A stretch of 64,000 bases of DNA from JAMQKA01 sp034521835. Lineage in GTDB: Bacteria; Bacteroidota; Rhodothermia; Balneolales; Balneolaceae. A program made the position numbers and the translations under genes. The notes beneath the pieces are model-generated. The model did no database searches, was not told where the DNA came from, and saw nothing but the letters and a program-made list of their open reading frames with translations. Below are positions 41,447 to 50,844 of this stretch, one piece after another; within the stretch, counting starts at the first letter, position 1; the number at the start of each line of letters is the position of its first letter. The stretch covers positions 620,001-684,000 of the forward strand of contig JAXHMA010000003.1 of NCBI GenBank assembly GCA_034521835.1, written 5' to 3'.

Positions 41447-43242
41447 TCAAGAAAACGTTTCCGGCTCATCCAAATCACGAAACTGCAGCTCATAAAGATG
41501 GCTGTAAAGACCATCCCGCTCAATTAACTCCAAGTGAGTGCCGGACTCCACAATTTCACCCTCCTCCATCACGAGGATACGATCCGCGTGTTGCACGGTG
41601 GAGAGCCGGTGGGCGATTACAAACGTCGTTCGATCCGGCATTCACCGGTAGAGCGCCTCCTGAACCTGGGCCTCAGATTCAGAATCTAACGAGGAGGTCG
41701 CTTCATCCAACAGCAGAATTGCAGGATTTTTAAGAATAGCGCGGGCAATGGCCAGCCGCTGCCGCTGACCCCCACTCAATTTTACGCCTTTTTCCCCGAT
41801 CAGCGAATCATAGCCCCTGGTCGTTTTCATGATAAAATCGTGGGCGTTCGCATCTTTTGCCGCCTGCACGATCTGTTCGTCACTGGCCTCAAGATTCCCG
41901 TACCGTATATTTTCTTTGATCGTGGTCCCAAACAGGTAAATTTCTTGCGGTACAATAGAGATGTGTCCCCGCAGTGATTTTACTTTCAGATCTTTAATAT
42001 CATATCCATCCACCACAACAGCACCTTGTTGAGGATCGTAGAATCGGGGAATCAGGTTTAGCAGGGTCGTTTTACCTGCGCCGCTGGGACCGACCAACGC
42101 GATCGTTTCGCCGGGATAAACATTGAACGCAATTGCTTTTAGCAACCAGAGCGACCTACTTTTTTCGTAGCTGAACCAGACGTTGTTAAATATTACTTCT
42201 CCATTCACGGAATTCAGCGCTTTGGCGTCAGCCGCGTCGGTTATTTCCGGGGTTTCCTCCAGCAGTTCAAAAATTCGTCCGGCACGCCCCGGCTGCCGTA
42301 TTTACGGCAGTGTAGAGCCGTGAAGTTTGACTGATGGATCGTGAAATATTGAGGGCATAAATAATAAATGCGACTAAATCCCCGGCGGTAAGCCGGTCGG
42401 CCAGTACCTCTTGCCCGCCATACCAAAAAATAACCACGAGCGTACTCATATACAGGATGCCCACGCCCGACCAGAACAGCTGGGTTAACACCACTTTTCG
42501 ACGGGCAGTGCCAAAGAGTTTTTCAATGGCATTCTGATAACGACTGACCTCATAATCTTCTCTTACAAACGCCTTTACCAGTCGTATTGCCCCCAAGGCG
42601 TCTTCTGCAACAGCGGTTGATTCCGCCAGATCATCCTGGATATCGCGGGAGAGATTGCGGATTTTCTGCCCGAAATAGCGCGTGGCAATGGTGATTACAG
42701 GGACCGTCAGGAAAATGACCAGGCTAAGCCGCCAGTTTAAAATCACCATTAGTGAAACCGAGCCTATCAGTGAAAAAGTGATGGTAAACAACTGTGGCAG
42801 AGAATCGGTCAGCGCGGTACGGATGGAACCGACATCATTGGTTAGGCGAGAGGTGATTTCTCCGAGTCTCCGTTCAGCAAAAAATCGAAATCCAAGCCGG
42901 TGAAGATGCTGGTATACTTTTTTGCGGAGATCCGTGATCACCCGTTCGCCGACCCATTCCAGGTGGTAGTTTCCTAAAAAAGAGAACAGCGCTTGCAGGA
43001 TGAACAACCCGAACAAGGCTATGGCAAGCCAGTCCAGAAGTTCGCGGTTACCTGCCTCAAAAACGGCGTCGAGCAGCTCTCGTAGTCCTAAAGGCACCAA
43101 AAGCCAGATACCCGAAGCCACCAGCACGGCGGCCGTTGCCGCGTAAAAGCGTAATCGATACGGCTTGCTGAAGTGCAAAAATATCTCGCAGCGTCTGCCA
43201 CAGCGACTTTATTGAACGCCTCTTGTCATTGTTATTTTCCAT
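41447..43242 (-). CDS. ABC exporter, fused membrane and ATPase domains, MsbA/LmrA type (three frameshifts)
   Basis: About 598 residues. The N-terminal half is a six-helix type-1 exporter domain (WLLVPLGLRELLDAVFEAG..., GERVITDLRKKVYQHLHRLG, EITSRLTNDVGSIRTALTD). The C-terminal half is the nucleotide-binding domain: Walker A VGPSGAGKTTLL, Q loop VPQEIYLFG, signature KLSGGQRQRLAIARAI, Walker B ILLLDEATSSLD and H loop IAHRLSTV. Shifts lie near 43183, 42290 and 41640. It works as a dimer to flip lipids or drugs across the membrane; the cargo is unknown. It follows the efflux operon in the same direction but with a 76-base gap, so it may or may not be co-transcribed. Confidence 0.87.
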
Positions 43243-43318
43243 GATCTATAATCTAACCAGAAAAGGTAGGAATATAGTGCCCGCGCAAATTATCTTTCTA
43301 TTATTTCATTTATTTCAT

Positions 43319-44448
43319 TCATTTCGTTCGCTTGCGATAGCTAATTATCGCCAAAGGCAGTAAAACAGCGGTCATCAGAGAGACAGCGCTAATCATTTCT
43401 TTGATATCGCCCCAACCTGAACCCTTTAGCAGTACCATTCGAATAATCTTACCGAAGTAGGCGATCGGGTTAAAGAGGGTTAGCTGCTGGGCCCATTCCG
43501 GCATACTTTCTATTGGGGTGAAAATGCCGCCCATCAGGAGAAAGATCATCACGCAGAAAAAGTTGATGAACATCGCCTGCTGCTGCGTGTCAGAGACTGA
43601 GGAGATCATCAGGCCGAGACCCCTGGATCGCCAGCAGGTAGATGGCTGCCGTGCCGTAGACCAACAGTACATTGCCGCGGAATGGAATTTCAAACCAGAA
43701 ATAGGAAACCGCCAGTGCAAACGTGAGGACAATCATAGCCAGAATCCAGGTTGGGATTAACTTGCCACTGATGAACTGGTATTTTTTAATAGGGGTAACG
43801 TTAATCTGCTCGATGGTGCCGATCTCCCGCTCTCGTACTATATTAAGGACTGAAAGCAGCAGGCAGATTAGCGTCACCAGGATAGTAATAATTCCGGGCA
43901 CCATGTAAAAAATATAGTCCAGCTTGCTGTTATACCAGTTGGAGGTGGTGATATTCATCACTGGAATCTGCGATCCTGCGGCTGGGGAAATGGAACGAAT
44001 TTCCATGCCGATCTCTTTGCTGAAATTACGCAAAATAGCCTGGCTGTAGCTCTGGATTAAGCCCGCCGTGTTACCGTCCACCGCACTGATGATAAGCTGA
44101 ATGTTAGGGCTATTTCCTGATCGTATGTAACGTTCAAAGTCGGGCGGTATCACCATCACCATTTGGGCACGGTTGGCCAGGATATCATCGATTCCCTGAT
44201 CATCGCTAAAACTCTGTCCAACCAGGGAAAAAAGGCCGGTAGCCTCAAAATTATTTGCCAGTCGGCTGGAAGCCACAGATCGATCATGATCAACAAGGTG
44301 AAATTCGGCATTCTTAAGCTCAAAAGTAGCAGCATACGCCAGCACCACCAGTTGAATCAGTGGTACCACCATCAGGATAACCAGCATCGCTTTATCCCGG
44401 AAAATCTGTAAGAACTCTTTTTGGACGAGGAAAAATATTGGTTCTCAT
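43319..44448 (-). CDS. ABC-2 type efflux permease (two frameshifts)
   Basis: Membrane subunit of an ABC-2 exporter. One N-terminal helix (AMLVILMVVPLIQLVVLAYA), a large periplasmic domain (FELKNAEFHLVDHDRSVASS through MNITTSNWYNSKLDYIF), then five helices beginning MVPGIITILVTLICLLLSVL and the conserved NIVREREIGTIEQINVTPI. This is the layout of YbhR/YhhJ. Shifts lie near 44425 and 43620; the start is an ATG at 44448 (MRTNIF..., then FLVQKEFLQIFRD in the other frame). Last gene of the tetR-tolC-hlyD-ATPase-ATPase-permease-permease operon and paralogous to the gene before it. Confidence 0.83.
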
Positions 44449-44455
44449 GGTATGA

Positions 44456-45562
44456 TTACTCCAATCGGTCATTGAAATTTTTAATTCCCGCAAATACAAG
44501 AACGACCGTCATGGCACTTAATACAGCGATTTGGAGCCAGAGAAACTCAAACCCGGTTCCCATTAGCATGGAGCCGCGGGCCGTGACCAAGTACCATTTT
44601 GCGGGGACCACATGACTGATATACTGCAGTACGATCGGCATACTGTCGATCGGAAAGATGAATCCCGAAAGCAGGAACGTGGGGAGCAGGGTACCCATCA
44701 GCGAGGCGATCATGGCGGTGCGCTGGTCTTCTGCCTTGGTGGAGATAAGTACGCCGAGGGCCAGAGCGGTAAAGATGAACAGCAGTGAAACGAACAAGAA
44801 AAAAAGCAGCGATCCCCTGAAAGGTACCGCAAATACGAGGTTTGCAACCGCCAGCACAGTAATGACATTCACGATCGATAAAACTAGATAGGGAATCACT
44901 TTCCCCACGATGATGTGGTAGGGTTTCAGGGGAGCCGGCAGAACTTCCATCGTGCCGGTTTCTTTTTCGCGGGCGATGGATACGGAGGTCATCAGGGCAG
45001 AAACCATCATCAGGATGACGGCGATGAGCCCGGGTACAAAGTAGTACACGCTTTCAAGCTGGGGATTAAAAAGCATACGAACAGTTGGTTGAATGCCGGC
45101 TCGGGCGGTCGACGGCACAGGAACACTCTCCGGCTTCCAGCTTTGTATTATAGCCCGCGTGTAATTTTGGACTAATCCCGTAATGTTAGGCTCGGAGGCA
45201 TCAGTAATAATCTGGATATCGGCCTGACCATGACGCTGCATTTTTTGCATAAAATCCTTTTCAAAAACAATCACCTGCTTTATCGCTCCCTCTTTGAAGG
45301 CGGCGTCGATCTGCCCGGAGGCCTGCAAATAGCCTGATATCGTCAGCTCGTTGGAAGCTTGCAGTTTTTGAATGAGTTGCCGGGTAACCTCATCCCGGGA
45401 ATGGTCCAGAATAGCCACCTGTGCGTCGTTGACTTCATTTCGCACGGCGTAACCAAAAATAAGCAACAGGGCTATGGGCAGCCCAAACAGGATAAGCAGC
45501 GTACGCCGGTCCCGCAGGATATGCCGAAATTCTTTTACGATAAAGCCGTTGAATGAATGCAT
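44456..45562 (-). CDS. ABC-2 type efflux permease
   Basis: A 368-residue intact permease with the same plan as its neighbour: FIVKEFRHILRDRRTLLILFG (N-terminal helix after a cytoplasmic EFRxxxRD motif), a periplasmic domain of about 150 residues, then YFVPGLIAVILMMVSALMTS, VSIAREKETGTMEVLP and further helices to the end. It corresponds to YbhS in the Escherichia coli ybhGFSR system. It probably pairs with the downstream permease as a heterodimer driven by the two ATPases. The seven-base gap to the next gene shows tight coupling. Confidence 0.88.
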   Translation of the reverse strand: MHSFNGFIVKEFRHILRDRRTLLILFGLPIALLLIFGYAVRNEVNDAQVAILDHSRDEVTRQLIQKLQASNELTISGYLQASGQIDAAFKEGAIKQVIVFEKDFMQKMQRHGQADIQIITDASEPNITGLVQNYTRAIIQSWKPESVPVPSTARAGIQPTVRMLFNPQLESVYYFVPGLIAVILMMVSALMTSVSIAREKETGTMEVLPAPLKPYHIIVGKVIPYLVLSIVNVITVLAVANLVFAVPFRGSLLFFLFVSLLFIFTALALGVLISTKAEDQRTAMIASLMGTLLPTFLLSGFIFPIDSMPIVLQYISHVVPAKWYLVTARGSMLMGTGFEFLWLQIAVLSAMTVVLVFAGIKNFNDRLE

Positions 45563-45632
45563 CGTTATTTGTTAATAATTAAGAATAAATCGCTTTCCAT
45601 TCTCACTAAAGTAGCTGCTAAAGCACAAATAG

Positions 45633-46377
45633 TTACTCTCTGCGTTTCGCACCGCGAGCTAATTCTATAAAGATCTCCTCAATGTCATCAGCTTTATAGG
45701 AGCGCTTCAGACCCTGAGGAGAATCCAGCGCCTCGATGCGGCCATCTACCATGATCGAAACGCGGTCGCAATACTCCGCTTCATCCATATAGTGGGTGGT
45801 CACAAACACTGTGGTGCCTTCAGCTGAAGCTTTGTAGATCTGTTCCCAGAACTGCCGACGTGTGATAGGGTCCACGCCGCTGGTCGGTTCATCCAAAAAC
45901 ACGATATCGGGCTCATGCATAATGGCGATGCTTAGCGCCAGCTTCTGTTTCCATCCTAATGGTAGGGAGCCGAATTCGTTTATTTCTTGCGTTCTGCAGC
46001 TCTAGAGTTTTCAAAAGTTCTTGAGCCTTTTGATTAATTTCTTTCCTGGATAAACCATAAATACCCCCGTAGAGGCGGATATTTTCCCATACCGTGAGAT
46101 CTTCATAGAGGGAAAACTTCTGGCTCATATATCCAATTCGTCTTTTGATCGATTCCGCTTCGGTGTAAACGTCGAACCCAGCCACGCTTGCTTCTCCCGA
46201 GGTTGGGGTAAGCAGCCCTATTAACATGCGAATGGCGGTGGTCTTGCCAGCTCCATTCGCGCCCAGAAAGCCAAAAATCTCCCCTTTCTTTACGTCAAAG
46301 CTGATCTGGTCAACAGCAGTAAAATCCCCAAACTTCCGGGTTAATTTATGGGCTTTTATAACGGCTTCCTGTTCCAT
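45633..46377 (-). CDS. ABC transporter ATPase, CcmA/YbhF-like (one frameshift)
   Basis: Nucleotide-binding subunit of about 248 residues: Walker A GFLGANGAGKTTAIRML, Q loop GYMSQKFSLYEDLTV, then after a shift near 45970 the segment LRLPLGWKQKLALSIAIMHEP, in which the signature is atypical (LPLGWKQ instead of LSGGMKQ), Walker B IVFLDEPTSGVDP and the H loop TTHYMDEAEYC. The altered signature motif is also seen in the second half of fused YbhF-like proteins. It partners the following ATPase gene; eight bases separate them. Confidence 0.83.
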
Positions 46378-46385
46378 GAGTTCAA

Positions 46386-47297
46386 TTATTTTTCCTGCAT
46401 TAAGGCCATAAAACTATCTTCGATACCGGGCTGTACCTGTTTAATCTGGATGTCTGAAAAACCAGCTTGCGAGAGGTAGTTTTCCAGCTCTTTTGGTCGG
46501 AGATGTTCCCGCTGGTCGGTGTAGTGAATATATTCTCCAAATGGCTGCACCGAGTGGGCAAACTTGTAGGATCGAAGAGATTTCAGCAGCTTGTAGCGGC
46601 GGTCGGCTTTCACTGCCAGTAGTGGTTTTTCAAAGGCTTTTACGACCTGCTCGGTAGTGTCTGTTTTCAGGATTTTTCCCTGGTCGATCAGGGCTACGCG
46701 GTCGCATTGTTCCGCCTCGTCCATATAGGGTGTGGACGCGATGATGGTGATATTCTGGGATCGCAGCTGGTGAAGCATCTCCCAAAACTCCTGCCGTGAA
46801 ACCGCATCAACACCGGTTGTGGGCTCATCAAGAATCAGCAGTTTTGGTTTGTGAATCAATGCGCAGCTCAGCGCCAGCTTCTGTTTCATCCCGCCGGATA
46901 GGTCACCCGCCAGCCGAGATTCAAACTGCTTTAGCTGGCTGTATATCGGGGCAACGAGATCATAATTTTCTTCCAGTGTGGTGCCAAAAACGGCGGCGAA
47001 GAAGTCCATGTTTTCTCGGACGCTCAAATCCTGATACAGGGAGAATCGCCCCGGCATGTATCCAAGCAGGGGTCGTATGTTGCGGTATTCCTCCACCACA
47101 TTATAACCTAGCACAGTTGCAGTGCCGGAATCCGGTTTCAGCAGGGTCGTCAAGATGCGGAATAAAGTGGTCTTGCCGGCTCCGTCGGGACCAATAAATC
47201 CAAATACCTCACCATCATGGATCTCCACAGAAATCTTATCAAGAGCAGTGACCCGCCCATACGTTTTTATAATTTGTTGAATGCTAACGACACTCAT
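46386..47297 (-). CDS. ABC transporter ATPase, YbhF-like
   Basis: A 303-residue intact ATPase starting MSVVSIQQIIKTYGRVTALD; the longer frame from 47321 adds eight residues without support. Walker A FIGPDGAGKTTLFRIL, Q loop GYMPGRFSLYQDLSV, signature DLSGGMKQKLALSCAL, Walker B LLILDEPTTGVDA, H loop ASTPYMDEAEQC (Thr-Pro in place of His, so the switch residue is missing). The C-terminal extension (about 215-303) is typical of CcmA-type exporters. Together with the neighbour it equals the two halves of YbhF split into separate genes. Confidence 0.87.
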   Translation of the reverse strand: MSVVSIQQIIKTYGRVTALDKISVEIHDGEVFGFIGPDGAGKTTLFRILTTLLKPDSGTATVLGYNVVEEYRNIRPLLGYMPGRFSLYQDLSVRENMDFFAAVFGTTLEENYDLVAPIYSQLKQFESRLAGDLSGGMKQKLALSCALIHKPKLLILDEPTTGVDAVSRQEFWEMLHQLRSQNITIIASTPYMDEAEQCDRVALIDQGKILKTDTTEQVVKAFEKPLLAVKADRRYKLLKSLRSYKFAHSVQPFGEYIHYTDQREHLRPKELENYLSQAGFSDIQIKQVQPGIEDSFMALMQEK

Positions 47298-47330
47298 AGT
47301 TCTATTTCTGCAGCGTTTCAAGAAGTACTA

Positions 47331-48309
47331 CTAATTCGTTGCCATCTGAGATGAAGGTTGTCTGAAATTAACTTCTCCCGGCATGCCAATTTTTAAAATG
47401 CCATTGGGATTTGGCACCCGAACCTTGACGGCGTACACCTGTGTTACGCGCTCTTCTTTGGTCTGAATTTGCTCCGGCGTAAACTCCGCTTCCGATGCGA
47501 TCCAGCTTATCTGTCCGCTCATCACCTGATTTTCTTCCGCGTTTTTATCGACCAGCACCTGCACCTGCTGGCCAAGTTTGATATCCGGTAGCCGGGCTCC
47601 ACTGACGTCAGATGCGCAGAATCAACGTGTCGAGGTTGGCAATGCGATAGAGCGGTTGCCCCATCTGCACAATTTCGTGGGGCTCCACAAAGCTTGTCAA
47701 AACCGTGCCGTTTATTGGATTTATAATCCGGGCGTCGTCGATCTGTTCATTAACCTGAGCGATACTGGAACGGGCAGCATTAATTTTGGCGCGAATGGAC
47801 TGCTTCTGTGTTTGGAGGGCATCGATCCGTTTTTGGATTGTACGAACGCGGGACTGAGCGTCATCCAGTTTTTGCTGTGTGGCGGCCCCGTCGTTTGCCA
47901 ACGCCTTAATTCTCTCCAGGTTTGTGTGGGCAAGCGCAAGTTCCTCTTCTTGAACGTCCACCTCCGCGTTGACACTGGCAATACGCGCCTCTGTCGATTC
48001 CATCTGTGCTATCAGCTGATCCCGTTGCAGAACTCTCTGTGTTGAGTCTACATAGCCCACCTGCTGACCCGGAGCCAGGTTTGAACCGTCTTCTACACTA
48101 AACTGCAAGAGCTTGCCGCTGATTTCAGAGGATATGGTCGTTTCGGTGGCTTCAAACTGTCCGTACGCATCAGATTGTTCCTCTGTAGCACATCCCGAGA
48201 GGATCATTAAAGCCGACGTCAGGAAGAGGAGCAGGTAGCCGGATCTCTGCTTTATCAGTATAGAAATAATACGTCCAGCCTGTTTCAGGCTTCTGTTGAA
48301 CTCCTTCAT
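47331..48309 (-). CDS. HlyD/YbhG-family periplasmic adaptor lipoprotein (one frameshift)
   Basis: Starts at 48309 (MKEFNRSLKQAGRII) with AAGGATC upstream; the ATG at 48360 lacks such a site. One membrane-spanning signal segment with lipobox LMILSGCATEE anchors it as a lipoprotein. A biotinyl-lipoyl-like half (GQFEATETTISSEISGKLL) is followed by a long alpha-hairpin coiled coil (about 80-200), the other lipoyl half (ARIINPINGTVLTSFVEPHE) and, after a shift near 47605, the beta-barrel with LGQQVQVLVDKNAEENQ and KIGMPGEVNF. About 325 residues. It bridges the ABC-2 permeases to the TolC channel. Confidence 0.87.
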
Positions 48310-48365
48310 AATTTGATCCTTTTGTGTTGAGTTTTTCCGTTTTTCATCTACAAAAACCATTTTTA

Positions 48366-49634
48366 TTAGTTTTGCAGCGGCAAGCCCAGCGTGGTCAGGT
48401 ATTCAATTTGAGCCTGCGACAGTTGTACCCGATTTATGAAAAGAGACAGTCGCGCAGCGTTCGCCCGATTCAGTTGCGTAACATACTCGGTAGCGGTAAT
48501 CACACCGTTATCCAGCTGGCTGGCGGTTTCTTTGACGACCTGCTCCCGCAGTTCAATAATTTTACGATCGCGTTCTATATTTTCGCGTATAGTCTCAATC
48601 TGTTCCCGCAGTCGATCCAGCGATGCCTGTAGTTGACGCGTAAACGCCTGGCGATTTTGGTCAACTTTTTGCTGCTGAATATTGAGTACCTGCTTTTCTC
48701 GGTCGGCATTCAGGAAGTCCCGAATATTCCAGCGAAACCGGAGGCCAACGATGTAATAGTCATGAAAATCGTCATTCAAAAAATTGAGTCCCGGCCGGCC
48801 GTAAGCCGCTGTACCAAATGCCGAGACCGCTGGCATCCGTTTGGTGTTGGTGAGCTCAATTTGCTCCTGGAGCGTCTGACTGGTGCTTTGAAAAAGATCG
48901 TATTCGGGTCTCTGAGGCTGTAGCGATTGGTAGTCTTGGGCAACCTCAGGCAGTGTTAGCTTGTCGTTGGTATCAATTTCACTGCCCGTAAGTTCGCTCA
49001 ATACCTGGTATCCCGCGCGGATATTGGACTGAATTCCTGCGGAATCCTGCCTCGCTTTGATCAGTTCCGCTTGTAGAATATGACGTTGGCTGGGCAACAT
49101 AATACCGTGCTCCACTTGCGAGCGTACCGAGGATAACCGCTTCTGCAGGTCTTTAATTTGAAGTCCATTGACCTGGAGCTGTTGCTGCGATAGCAGGATA
49201 CCGAAATACACTTGATTAACCTGGCTGCGAATCTGGTGAAGCTCCACTTCTGTGGAATGGATCTCCTGCTGTCCCTTGGCGTGCGCCAGCTTTTTTTGGA
49301 TGCCTATCGCACCTCCCTTAAAAATGTTTTGCGTTACGCTGAGAGAGGCTTCATACTGGTCTTTACTGACACCCGGAGGACCGCCACCTGCCGGCAGGGA
49401 GAAGTTCGTGACCTCCGACTGGTAACTGGCTTTGCCCCCAATTTCTACATTTGGGAAATATCCGGTATGGGCTATCTGCACATTCAAGCCGGTTATTTTT
49501 TCCTGTAGTGCAACATTTTTGGCTGTTGGGTAATGCTGGTAGGCCCGCTCATAGCAATCCTGGAGGCTCACTGAATCGGTAGGAGCAGCTTGCTGGAGGG
49601 AAGCAACAAGGAAAATGAGAACGAGTAGCTTCAT
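48366..49634 (-). CDS. TolC-family outer membrane efflux protein
   Basis: A 422-residue intact protein with a signal peptide (LLVLIFLVASLQQAAP). It has the duplicated helical repeats of outer-membrane factors: LQDCYERAYQHYPTAKNVAL opening, SVTQNIFKGGAIGIQKK and RFRWNIRDFLNADREKQ (second repeat), and the long periplasmic helices RQLQASLDRLREQIE and ASQLDNGVITATEYVTQLN. It forms a trimeric channel. Its ATG overlaps the tetR stop by four bases, and the adaptor gene follows 56 bases later, so one transcript carries the entire tripartite efflux system. Confidence 0.9.
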   Translation of the reverse strand: MKLLVLIFLVASLQQAAPTDSVSLQDCYERAYQHYPTAKNVALQEKITGLNVQIAHTGYFPNVEIGGKASYQSEVTNFSLPAGGGPPGVSKDQYEASLSVTQNIFKGGAIGIQKKLAHAKGQQEIHSTEVELHQIRSQVNQVYFGILLSQQQLQVNGLQIKDLQKRLSSVRSQVEHGIMLPSQRHILQAELIKARQDSAGIQSNIRAGYQVLSELTGSEIDTNDKLTLPEVAQDYQSLQPQRPEYDLFQSTSQTLQEQIELTNTKRMPAVSAFGTAAYGRPGLNFLNDDFHDYYIVGLRFRWNIRDFLNADREKQVLNIQQQKVDQNRQAFTRQLQASLDRLREQIETIRENIERDRKIIELREQVVKETASQLDNGVITATEYVTQLNRANAARLSLFINRVQLSQAQIEYLTTLGLPLQN

Positions 49635-50248
49635 GGCTTTTGGTAGTTAATTCCGTTAAGAATAAAATTGAGTAGAAAATCTTTGCGATCATGCAGGAAT
49701 TGCTCGATTCCCTCTTCGCCGAGCCCGAGTACGCTCTCCACCATGGTTCGAGCCAGGAAAGGGAACAGGATAAGCCCGATAATACTTACAAGTAGCTGTT
49801 TGGGATCTGTTTCAGCAAGGTTTCCTTGTTCAATTTCCCATGTCACCTGCTCGTAAAATTTTTGCGGGGGATGAATGTTTTCCTGATCGATAAATTGCCG
49901 CAATCGCTCCGGATTTTGATTCATCTCATGAATGATAAACTGGGCAATTCTGGGGTTCTCACTTAGAAATTGGTAATAGGCCACGATCAGCTGTTCGATT
50001 TTTTCATCCAGCGGCAAATCGGAATCCAACACGCCAAACACTACCGGGAAAAACCGACTCATTTGTCGCTGATATACTTTCTTGAACAGCTTGTCCTTAC
50101 TGCGGTAATAGTAGTGGAGCATCGACTTGTTGATCTCCGCCTCATCGGCTATCTCCTGCATCCGAGCCCCGTCATATCCTTTGCGTTGGAATATATTACA
50201 GGCGGCATCAAATATTATTTCTTCAGTATCCTTCTGCGGATCGGGCAT
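49631..50248 (-). CDS. TetR/AcrR-family repressor of the efflux operon
   Basis: A 205-residue protein. The N-terminal helix-turn-helix is IFDAACNIFQRKGYDGARMQ, EIADEAEINKSMLHYYYRSK, the canonical TetR pattern; the C-terminal half is helical and ligand-binding (about 60-200), similar to CecR/YbiH-like regulators of ybhGFSR operons. It is the first gene of the operon and is preceded by two palindromes of the same sequence, so it very probably represses itself and the efflux genes until an inducer binds. Intact. Confidence 0.9.
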   Translation of the reverse strand: MPDPQKDTEEIIFDAACNIFQRKGYDGARMQEIADEAEINKSMLHYYYRSKDKLFKKVYQRQMSRFFPVVFGVLDSDLPLDEKIEQLIVAYYQFLSENPRIAQFIIHEMNQNPERLRQFIDQENIHPPQKFYEQVTWEIEQGNLAETDPKQLLVSIIGLILFPFLARTMVESVLGLGEEGIEQFLHDRKDFLLNFILNGINYQKP

Positions 50249-50284
50249 ATTCTAATTAACTGTGTGAAGGTTTTAACTCTTTGT

Positions 50285-50302
50285 TTCAACTATATGGTTG
50301 AA
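50285..50302. promoter_or_regulatory. TetR operator, proximal copy
   Basis: TTCAACTATATGGTTGAA: arms TTCAAC(TA) and (TG)GTTGAA with one mismatch from symmetry. It lies about 37 bases before the tetR start, where a bound repressor would block the promoter. It shares both arms with the distal copy. Confidence 0.7.
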
Positions 50303-50360
50303 TACTTGGCAAAAAAAAGGTCTTTAATACTAATGCAGTGTAGTATAATTAACTATAAGA

Positions 50361-50378
50361 TTCAACTATTTAGTTGAA
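50361..50378. promoter_or_regulatory. TetR operator, distal copy
   Basis: TTCAACTATTTAGTTGAA is a perfect inverted repeat (TTCAACTA, two bases, TAGTTGAA). Its centre is 76 bp from the centre of the proximal copy, about seven helical turns, which could permit cooperative binding or looping. Confidence 0.72.
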
Positions 50379-50501
50379 CTATTTGTTTGTCACAGTTTTA
50401 AATCATTTGGCAATAGAATTGGAATGGGATCAAACAGGAGGAAAAAACTGGTACAAATCTATCTGCGATCTGCTCTGATTGGAAAAAAGCTATATCGAAA
50501 G

Positions 50502-50579
50502 GGTACTGTCTTCCCTCAAATAGTGAGTTTGAGGGTCGGCTCATCGAAGAAGTAATTCTCCGGTAACCGAAACAGTACC
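50502..50579. ncRNA. Candidate structured RNA with closing stem (orientation unknown)
   Basis: GGGTACTGT (50502-50510) pairs perfectly with ACAGTACCC (50571-50579). Inside, CCCTCAAA (50514-50521) pairs with TTTGAGGG (50529-50536), and a second arm (about 50538-50566) has short pairings such as AGAA/TTCT and CGG/CCG. This gives a multi-branch fold closed by nine base pairs. It lies between the 75-residue gene and the tetR operators; no ORF in it looks coding. I cannot match it to a known riboswitch class; a complex terminator or a small mobile repeat are alternatives. Confidence 0.4.
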
Positions 50580-50594
50580 CCAATTTTTCTTGTT

Positions 50595-50822
50595 TTAATA
50601 TTCCAGCGCCAGATCGATCTGATCAATCAGTTCGGTGTAGGCTTCGTCCTTGGTTTCTCCAGCAGCAGAGATCGCACGACCGCGGTAATTTTGGGCGGTT
50701 ACCTCTACGCCATCCCACAATTGCTGGGTTTTTTGTACTCGAAATCCCCGATAGCCGTGATCCCGGAGCATGGCGATACGTTCATGAAAAATGTTGTCCC
50801 GGTTTTGGCTTTGAGAGGTCAT
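50595..50822 (-). CDS. Small conserved-looking hypothetical protein, 75 residues
   Basis: Starts at 50822 with an AAGGAG site eight bases upstream. The sequence (MTSQSQNRDNIFHERIAMLR, GFRVQKTQQLWDGVEVTAQ, GRAISAAGETKDEAYTELID) looks like a small alpha/beta domain ending in a helix, similar in shape to double-stranded-RBD-like or hicB-like folds, but I do not recognise a family. It is 22 bases downstream of the DksA/TraR gene on the same strand, so the two are probably co-expressed. Confidence 0.6.
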   Translation of the reverse strand: MTSQSQNRDNIFHERIAMLRDHGYRGFRVQKTQQLWDGVEVTAQNYRGRAISAAGETKDEAYTELIDQIDLALEY

Positions 50823-50844
50823 GGTGCAACTCCTTTCTCATTTG

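Noticed and set aside
50398..50583. Minus-strand frame of 61 codons beside the tetR operators
   Set aside because: It overlaps the self-complementary RNA-like fold, has no ribosome binding site and its composition is not protein-like.
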